Source: JAGTJU01 sp038257535 (GTDB lineage: Bacteria > Myxococcota_A > Polyangia > Fen-1088). Taken from it: DNA of 64,000 bases. Positions 58,992 through 64,000 of the stretch are shown here, piece by piece. Within the stretch, counting starts at the first letter, position 1. Every line of letters begins with the position of its first letter. The notes beneath the pieces are model-generated. The model ran no database searches and was not told where the DNA came from. It saw nothing but the letters and a program-made list of their open reading frames with translations. Location: contig JBBSJE010000001.1 in assembly GCA_038257535.1 (NCBI GenBank), forward strand, positions 1-64,000, read 5' to 3'. The translations under genes and the position numbers were made by a program.

Positions 58992-60685
58992 TGGCCACCT
59001 TCCACGCGCTTGTAAAGGAATGCATCGGTTTGCGTAAGATCTCCCAACATCGTTTTGAGGGGAGCGTCTTGGCCGAACCCACACGACAGTTGTGCCAGCG
59101 CGTGCTCGTTTTCGGTCTCGCTACGACCAAACGCAAACCGGAACCATTGCGTGGCGATGCACTGGCGTATGCGTTCGCTTGCGGCGAGCTTGCTGGACAG
59201 ATCGACAGAGTTTTCAAACGGGCCGTCAACGTCGGTTTCAGTCAGGATGCCCTTGGTGTCAATGGGTTTGCCTTTTTCTTCGCTGCGGTAGCGACCAGCG
59301 GCGTCGAAGTTTTCAAACGCAAAGCCGATGGGGTCTAAGAATTTGTGGCAAGACGCGCACGCGGATTCCGCATGTTGCTCGAAGCGTTCGCGTGTGGTGA
59401 GCGCTGACGTATCGCTGGCTTCAACGGGGGGCACCCCAGGCGGGGGCAGCGGCAGTTCCATACACAGAATTTGTTCCAGCACGAATTTTCCGCGCAGTAC
59501 GGGGGAGGTCTCTTGGGGTTTTGAATGTGCCGCCAAAAGCCCCGGCATGGCCAAGATCCCCATGCGTTGATCCGCGCCCGCAGGCCCCTTGGGCGCGAGA
59601 CTCACGCGGTCGAATCCATTGCTCATCGAGGTGGCGTCGCTCATGCCCAAAAACGAGGCCAGGTCGCGGTTCACAAACGTGTAATCGGCGGTAAACAGTT
59701 TGCTCACCGTGCCCTCTTGGCCCCAGATGATGTCGTCCATCATGCGGGTGAGCTCTTCGATCATCGACGGCACCACGGCACCATATCCAGGGAACAGTTT
59801 TTCGTCCTTGGCGGATTGGGCCAGCGTGTCTAGCAATAGCCATCCCGAATAGAACCTGCGCACCGCGATTTTCGCGCGCGGATCGTCAAGCATGCGGCTG
59901 ACCTGCTGCTGAACCTGCTCGGCCGTTGCAAGCTCGTTGCGCTCGGCCGCTTCGAAGAGGGTTTTGTCAGGCATGGTGCCCCACAGAAGGTAAGACAAAC
60001 GCGAGGCCACCTCATACGCCGTGAGCGGTACAACCGTCTTGCCCTGCGCTTGGGTAACCTCACCCAGCTCGGGCCGATAAAGGAACGCCGGCGATGCCAG
60101 CATGCGGATCAAGGCCAGACGAATGCCATTTTTGTGGTCGCCCGTGGCGCGTCCTTTTTGGTAGGTCGCAAGCAATCCGGTGCGTTCGGCGGCTTCCAAA
60201 GGGCGCCGGTAGGCCCGCGAACCAAAGCTTGCAATGAAGTCTTCAGCGCAGCCGGTTTCGCCCTTGTCACCAACGTTACAAGGGTGCAGGGAATCCAGTC
60301 GTTCAATCGCGGTGTTGGCCAGCTTTTCGGCGGCTTTGAAGGTGTAATCTGCCAGCGTGTAAGTCACTGTTTGCGTTGACACGTGGTTGTCGAAGCCGTG
60401 AACCTTGGATTCTGGAGGAAAGGCGTTGGCGGGCGCGCTGGTGTCGCCCAGGAGATCGGCCACTGTGTTGTTGTATTCCGTCTTTGTCAGGCGGCGCAGA
60501 GGTGATGCCCCTGGTTCAACGAGGTTGCCATCAGGGCAGTCTTGGCCCACGGACCCCGCGCTTCCCCCGGTGCGGCCACGGCCCCCTCGGCCGCCAGAGC
60601 CCTCCACGATGTCAGTTAAACCAATGGAACCACTGCAGGCGCTGACCCACACGGAAAACGTTGAAAGGCAGATCCAGGCTCTCAT
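58988..60685 (-). CDS. DUF1592-family lipoprotein with CxxCH haem motif (second copy)
   Basis: A 565-residue exported protein. The signal ends in WVSACS and a Gly-rich linker follows. The DUF1587-1595-1592-1588-1585 series is present: PLRRLTKTEYNNTVADLLG, SRAYRRPLEAAE, ASRLSYLLWGTMPDKTLFEAAE and ILAMPGLLAAHSKPQETSPVLRG. The haem motif is Cys443-Ala-Ser-Cys446-His447, followed by FLDPIGFAFENFDAAGR. It overlaps the DUF1552 gene by 4 bp. Confidence 0.88.
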   Translation of the reverse strand: MRAWICLSTFSVWVSACSGSIGLTDIVEGSGGRGGRGRTGGSAGSVGQDCPDGNLVEPGASPLRRLTKTEYNNTVADLLGDTSAPANAFPPESKVHGFDNHVSTQTVTYTLADYTFKAAEKLANTAIERLDSLHPCNVGDKGETGCAEDFIASFGSRAYRRPLEAAERTGLLATYQKGRATGDHKNGIRLALIRMLASPAFLYRPELGEVTQAQGKTVVPLTAYEVASRLSYLLWGTMPDKTLFEAAERNELATAEQVQQQVSRMLDDPRAKIAVRRFYSGWLLLDTLAQSAKDEKLFPGYGAVVPSMIEELTRMMDDIIWGQEGTVSKLFTADYTFVNRDLASFLGMSDATSMSNGFDRVSLAPKGPAGADQRMGILAMPGLLAAHSKPQETSPVLRGKFVLEQILCMELPLPPPGVPPVEASDTSALTTRERFEQHAESACASCHKFLDPIGFAFENFDAAGRYRSEEKGKPIDTKGILTETDVDGPFENSVDLSSKLAASERIRQCIATQWFRFAFGRSETENEHALAQLSCGFGQDAPLKTMLGDLTQTDAFLYKRVEGGQ

Positions 60686-60800
60686 GATGCACCTGTACTT
60701 CAGAGGTGTTTGGGAGCGACGCGTCGTAGGAGCACGAGCGCAACTCCTTAATTACACCTTCGGCAGAAATAAGATGCAACTCAAACAGAATAGAAACTGA

Positions 60801-61967
60801 CTAGGCCACCGCACCGATTTCGATTCTGGTGATCTCGGCTTGTGTACCCACCCTCAAGGGAGGGCCCCAATATCCAGGTCCCGCGCTGACATAAATCTGG
60901 GTGTCGGCCGTACGGTGCAGGCCGCGGACGAAGGGCTGGTCCAGTCGCACCAAATATGAAAAAGGCCAAATCTGCCCGGCGTGGGTGTGCCCCGAGAGCT
61001 GCAGGTCCACGCCGTGTTGTTGGGCTTGGCGCACCGTTTTGGGTTGGTGCGCCAGCAACACCACGGCCGCCTCGGCCGGCCTGCCTCTGAGCGCGCGTTC
61101 AACGTCGGCGCCGTGGCCATTTCCGAAGCTGTGGGCGCTGGCGTCGTCGACGCCAGCCAACACGAACTTTGCGTCGCCTTGCCCTAACACGACATGTTCG
61201 TTGCGAAGCACGCGGATGCCCATCCGCAACAATTCCGCCAGCCAAGCCTCCACGCCCGAATAGTACTCATGGTTGCCCGTCACAAAATACACGCCGTAAC
61301 GCGCTTTCAGTCCGGCCAGGGGCGCTGCGGCCGCGCGCAGGTCGTGCACGCTGCCATCCACGAGATCGCCCGTGATGGCAATGACATCAGGCTGTTCGGC
61401 GTTGGTCAATTCAACCAAACGCTGGGCGAACGCGCGGCCTATCGTGGGACCAAAATGCACGTCGGTCAGCTGCAGGATGCGCAGTCCCTGCAACCCCTTA
61501 GGCCATCTCGCCAAGGTCACGGGCACCGTCTTCACATGCAAACTCGACAAAGCTTGGGCCACGCCCATCAAACCGGCCAACCCCGCGGTGCCGCCGGCCA
61601 GCGCCCCCAGCACCCGTGCGACGAAAGTGCGTCGCTGGGGGTCCGCAGGCTGGCCCGCCCAGGTCTGCGACGCGAAGACACCCAGCCGAACGAGTTCGGT
61701 GCCCACCAGCAGCACAAACAGCAAAAACATGAGCCCCATCCACAAGAAGGCGGGCCAGGCCACCCAAACCCGCGCGGCTTGTGGCAATTGCCGTCCCACA
61801 ACCAGCGCCAGCGGCAGCGACAGCGCCAATGTGACAAGCGCCGCTGTGGCCCACGCCCGGTAGGGTGCCGGCAAGGCGGTGTTTTTCACCAATCGCAGCC
61901 AAAAGTAGAAGTGAATGCCGCCGACAAGAGTCAAAGCGACCGAAAAGAACAGAAGCAGGCGAGCCAC
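60801..61967 (-). CDS. Membrane-anchored metallophosphoesterase
   Basis: A 388-residue protein of the YkuE/YaeI type. Four hydrophobic segments occupy about 1-160, followed by a Tat-like RRTFVARVLGALAGG. The calcineurin-like domain then shows LTDVHFG, ITGDLVDGS, TGNHEYYSG, LAHQP and SGHTHAGQIWP. Some relatives cleave UDP-diacylglucosamine or other phospholipid head groups. GTG 61967 is chosen because the longer frame adds an unconserved leader. It is divergent from the Crp-like gene. Confidence 0.87.
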   Translation of the reverse strand: MARLLLFFSVALTLVGGIHFYFWLRLVKNTALPAPYRAWATAALVTLALSLPLALVVGRQLPQAARVWVAWPAFLWMGLMFLLFVLLVGTELVRLGVFASQTWAGQPADPQRRTFVARVLGALAGGTAGLAGLMGVAQALSSLHVKTVPVTLARWPKGLQGLRILQLTDVHFGPTIGRAFAQRLVELTNAEQPDVIAITGDLVDGSVHDLRAAAAPLAGLKARYGVYFVTGNHEYYSGVEAWLAELLRMGIRVLRNEHVVLGQGDAKFVLAGVDDASAHSFGNGHGADVERALRGRPAEAAVVLLAHQPKTVRQAQQHGVDLQLSGHTHAGQIWPFSYLVRLDQPFVRGLHRTADTQIYVSAGPGYWGPPLRVGTQAEITRIEIGAVA

Positions 61968-62028
61968 GGGGGCGCAGTTTAGCGGAGCTTCGCAGACAAG
62001 CCTCAAAACCTGTATGCCATTCGATAGG

Positions 62029-62097
62029 TGTGCCAATGTGGCGCGTGGTGGGAAATGAACACTGTGGCACAAACGACACAGAGGCATCCCTGTGCCA
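62029..62097. promoter_or_regulatory. Repeated TGTGCCA motifs between divergent genes
   Basis: TGTGCCA at 62029-62035 and 62091-62097, with its complement TGGCACA at 62065-62071. The latter two pair as a 7-bp inverted repeat. The sites lie 95-160 bp before the Crp/Fnr-type start codon, fitting an autoregulatory operator for that family, which recognises TGTG-containing palindromes. Confidence 0.4.
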
Positions 62098-62190
62098 AAG
62101 CGCGCATGTCCGCGAAATTGCTGGGGGCCCGTAAGACCTATCTTGGCACCAGTGTTGCTGAAGTCACCTCCGCCACGGAAAGGAGCCCCA

Positions 62191-62961
62191 ATGTCGTTCG
62201 CAACCGCTACCCCGCTTCGAGTTCTGTTCCCAGTGTCTCGCCCAACCCGCTCTGCCAGTGTTCAGCCTGTGTTGGCTGCTCTGCGCTGCTGCCCCTTCTT
62301 TACGGGGTGGTCACAAGCGGCGCTTGCGTCGCTGTCGATGGTCGGGTCGTTGCGCTCATTTGGCAACGGGCAAGTCGTATTGCCCGAAGGCACAACAAGC
62401 GACCACGCGGTGGTGGTGGTAAGGGGCCGTCTACGCGCGGTTCGCCGCGCCGACAAAGGCCGCGAAGTGACGCTAGAGGTTTTCCGCGAAGGCACGGTGT
62501 GCATCGACACGCTGTTTGGCACCACGCAAGCCAATCATGATCTGATTGCCGCTGAAACCAGCTTGCTCTTGTTCTTGCCACGTGAAGCTTTGTTGGCGCA
62601 GGTTCGCAGCAACCCCGATGCTGCCTTGTCGCTGGCGAAAGATTTCGAACGTCGCCTGGCCGGTGCACGCGCGATGGCTGCAGGCATGGCGTTGTCTGAT
62701 GTCGAAACGCGGCTTAAAGATGTGCTTGTGCGGATGGCACAAGATGAAGGTGAGCTGGTTCCCGGCGGCACCTTGATTCGCAAGAGCCCCACGCAGCAAG
62801 AGTTGGGAACAATGATCGGCGCGTGTCGGGAGACCGTCTCGCGCATCGTGGCTGATTTTGCCCGCAAAGGTTTGGTTAAGCTGCAAGGCCGCAAGCTCAC
62901 GCTGTCACCGCAATTTCTTGCGCTTGATCTGGCGGATCGCGCGGCGCTGGCGGCCAGCTAG
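62191..62961 (+). CDS. Crp/Fnr family transcriptional regulator
   Basis: A 256-residue regulator. The cyclic-nucleotide-binding beta-barrel covers about 30-140 (LRSFGNGQVVLPEGTTSDHAVVVVRGRLRAV). It lacks the Fnr cysteine set, and the usual phosphate-binding cassette is degenerate. The C-terminal winged helix has the recognition region TQQELGTMIGACRETVSRIVADFARKGLV. AGGAG (62181-62185) sets the start at 62191; 33 upstream codons are in frame. Confidence 0.92.
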   Translation: MSFATATPLRVLFPVSRPTRSASVQPVLAALRCCPFFTGWSQAALASLSMVGSLRSFGNGQVVLPEGTTSDHAVVVVRGRLRAVRRADKGREVTLEVFREGTVCIDTLFGTTQANHDLIAAETSLLLFLPREALLAQVRSNPDAALSLAKDFERRLAGARAMAAGMALSDVETRLKDVLVRMAQDEGELVPGGTLIRKSPTQQELGTMIGACRETVSRIVADFARKGLVKLQGRKLTLSPQFLALDLADRAALAAS

Positions 62962-63117
62962 CAAGCCAACGAGGCGCGCGGCCGGGAGGTCCCGACGAAG
63001 GGCGCTGGCGGTGCTTCGTGCTCGCCTTGCCCCCGGCCTGGGGGGCCTGGGATGCTCAAGGGTAAATCGATGCCGCCACTTGCCAAATTGCAATGTAGCT
63101 GTGGCATCATGCGCTTG

Positions 63118-63912
63118 ATGAAGCCCTGTATCGTAGCGCTCTTGCTCGTGTGTTGTGCCCTCGGATGCGACGACGAAATGGTGAGGAAGTTGGGCAATGA
63201 CGCCGCTTTGGGCGGTGGCGCGTTTGACGCCAACGTGGCAGATGCCCCCCCTGCAAGCGACGCTGGGTTCGCCGACGGCGCTCAGCCTCGCGACGCGCAG
63301 CAGTCCGATGGTGCGGCCCCCGATTCGGGCGGCGCTGATTCGGCCGCGGCTCTGATGCCCGGAGCGCTGCGGGCACAGGGCTACCTAAAGAGCACGGACA
63401 GCCCGTTTGCTGGGATCGACTTCGTGTATTTTCATTTAGAGGACTTTGAGGATGGCCTGCTTAACACGCCGGGCGTTGGCGACGAGGGCAAGGGACGCCG
63501 ATCGAGCAGCTTTGGCCCTTCGTTGATCGATTCTGTCGACGGCGATGACGGCAACCCCACCGACGACAAATGCGCAAAAGCGGTGGGCACCTGCGACGCA
63601 TGGTGGGGCAGCGGCACGTTAAAGTTCACCTTCGACGCCATGGCCCTGGGTGGATTGCCCACGCACGCGGGCGCGGTGTGGACCGACGGCGCCGGCAAAG
63701 TTGGCTTCGAGGCCTTCGGTCCTGATGGTCAGGTGATCTATTCGGTCGAGCCCTTTTCGGAGCCGGGCTTTCCCGACGACACCGTGAACAGCTCCACCAA
63801 AGAGGATCGCTTCTTCGGCGCCTACGCCCCTGAGGGCATATCCGCCATTCGCATCTACAACACAGCTGGCGGCGTTGAGGTGGATCACCTTCAATACGGG
63901 CGCGCCCGGTAG
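63118..63912 (+). CDS. Hypothetical lipoprotein
   Basis: A 264-residue exported protein not recognised. The signal peptide ends in the lipobox CALGC (Cys16). A long Ala/Asp/Gly-rich linker (about 28-80) is followed by a globular domain with FAGIDFVYFHLEDFEDGLLNTPG, WTDGAGKVGFEAFGPDGQ and AIRIYNTAGGVEVDHLQYG. The beta-rich pattern resembles other carbohydrate- or calcium-binding surface domains. Met 63118 is the start; Met 63109 is three codons upstream. The window ends 88 bp after it, with no further gene visible. Confidence 0.75.
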   Translation: MKPCIVALLLVCCALGCDDEMVRKLGNDAALGGGAFDANVADAPPASDAGFADGAQPRDAQQSDGAAPDSGGADSAAALMPGALRAQGYLKSTDSPFAGIDFVYFHLEDFEDGLLNTPGVGDEGKGRRSSSFGPSLIDSVDGDDGNPTDDKCAKAVGTCDAWWGSGTLKFTFDAMALGGLPTHAGAVWTDGAGKVGFEAFGPDGQVIYSVEPFSEPGFPDDTVNSSTKEDRFFGAYAPEGISAIRIYNTAGGVEVDHLQYGRAR

Positions 63913-64000
63913 TCATCGTTAAAGCGTGAGCCATATTCCAAGAAATTCTCGCCGCGTTCACGGGAGCAAAGCGTTCGAAAGCGCCTATGTCTTCTGCATG

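Overview
The window looks like chromosomal DNA from a high-GC delta-type bacterium, most likely a myxobacterium (Myxococcota, Polyangia-like). The reasons are the tig-clpP-clpX-lon gene order, many lipoproteins with Gly/Ser/Asp-rich linkers behind the lipobox, TPR-rich membrane proteins, an OmpA protein with thrombospondin type 3 repeats, and two DUF1592/DUF1552 gene pairs of the kind shared by planctomycetes and myxobacteria. The assignment is an inference from gene content, not from a marker gene.

Layout. 1-2502: an IS91-family element carrying a HUH transposase and a tyrosine recombinase, bounded by a 21-bp inverted repeat. 2503-9135: housekeeping genes (argG, tal, pgi), a knottin-tailed lipoprotein and an M14 carboxypeptidase. 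9136-22599: a cation/proton antiporter, a first DUF1592-DUF1552 operon, LamG-like lipoproteins, a secreted cyclophilin, a GT-C/TPR membrane protein, a 5'-nucleotidase-like lipoprotein and an OmpA-like protein with a strong terminator. 22693-26678: a PVC-type cytochrome lipoprotein overlapping a Tat-exported sugar-isomerase-like protein. 26675-32572: a minus-strand group (methyltransferase, tsaE, GT2-TPR, MerR-TPR, Ku, DUF72, ApaG), then pterin dehydratase on the plus strand. 32651-38505: a galactose-type cluster (galT, an inositol-monophosphatase-like protein, a GHMP sugar kinase, galE and a divergent ROK regulator). 38595-44475: a DUF4019 lipoprotein, then a signalling group (single receiver, ParA-like ATPase, HD-GYP regulator, hybrid histidine kinase) and mutT. 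44472-52366: an unrecognised protein with eight cysteine-pair modules, divergent from tig-clpP-clpX-lon. 52561-52977: tRNA-Ser(TGA), tRNA-Ser(GCT) and tRNA-Arg(ACG). 53195-53820: a Phd/VapC-type toxin-antitoxin pair. 53848-63912: a GT-C membrane protein, an esterase lipoprotein, a second DUF1592-DUF1552 operon in the opposite orientation, a membrane metallophosphoesterase, a Crp/Fnr regulator and a lipoprotein.

How the genes work together. The tig-clpP-clpX-lon block forms a protein folding and ATP-dependent proteolysis unit. The galactose-type cluster forms a Leloir-like route whose kinase resembles L-arabinokinases more than classical GalK. The two DUF1592/DUF1552 pairs and the PVC-type pair all combine a lipoprotein carrying a CxxCH haem motif with a Tat-exported partner, which points to envelope redox or saccharide breakdown. 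The most unusual item is the modular cysteine protein at 44472-46139, with an invariant 13-residue spacer between modules. The knottin-like tail at 5060-5131 and the composite IS91 element are the next most notable.
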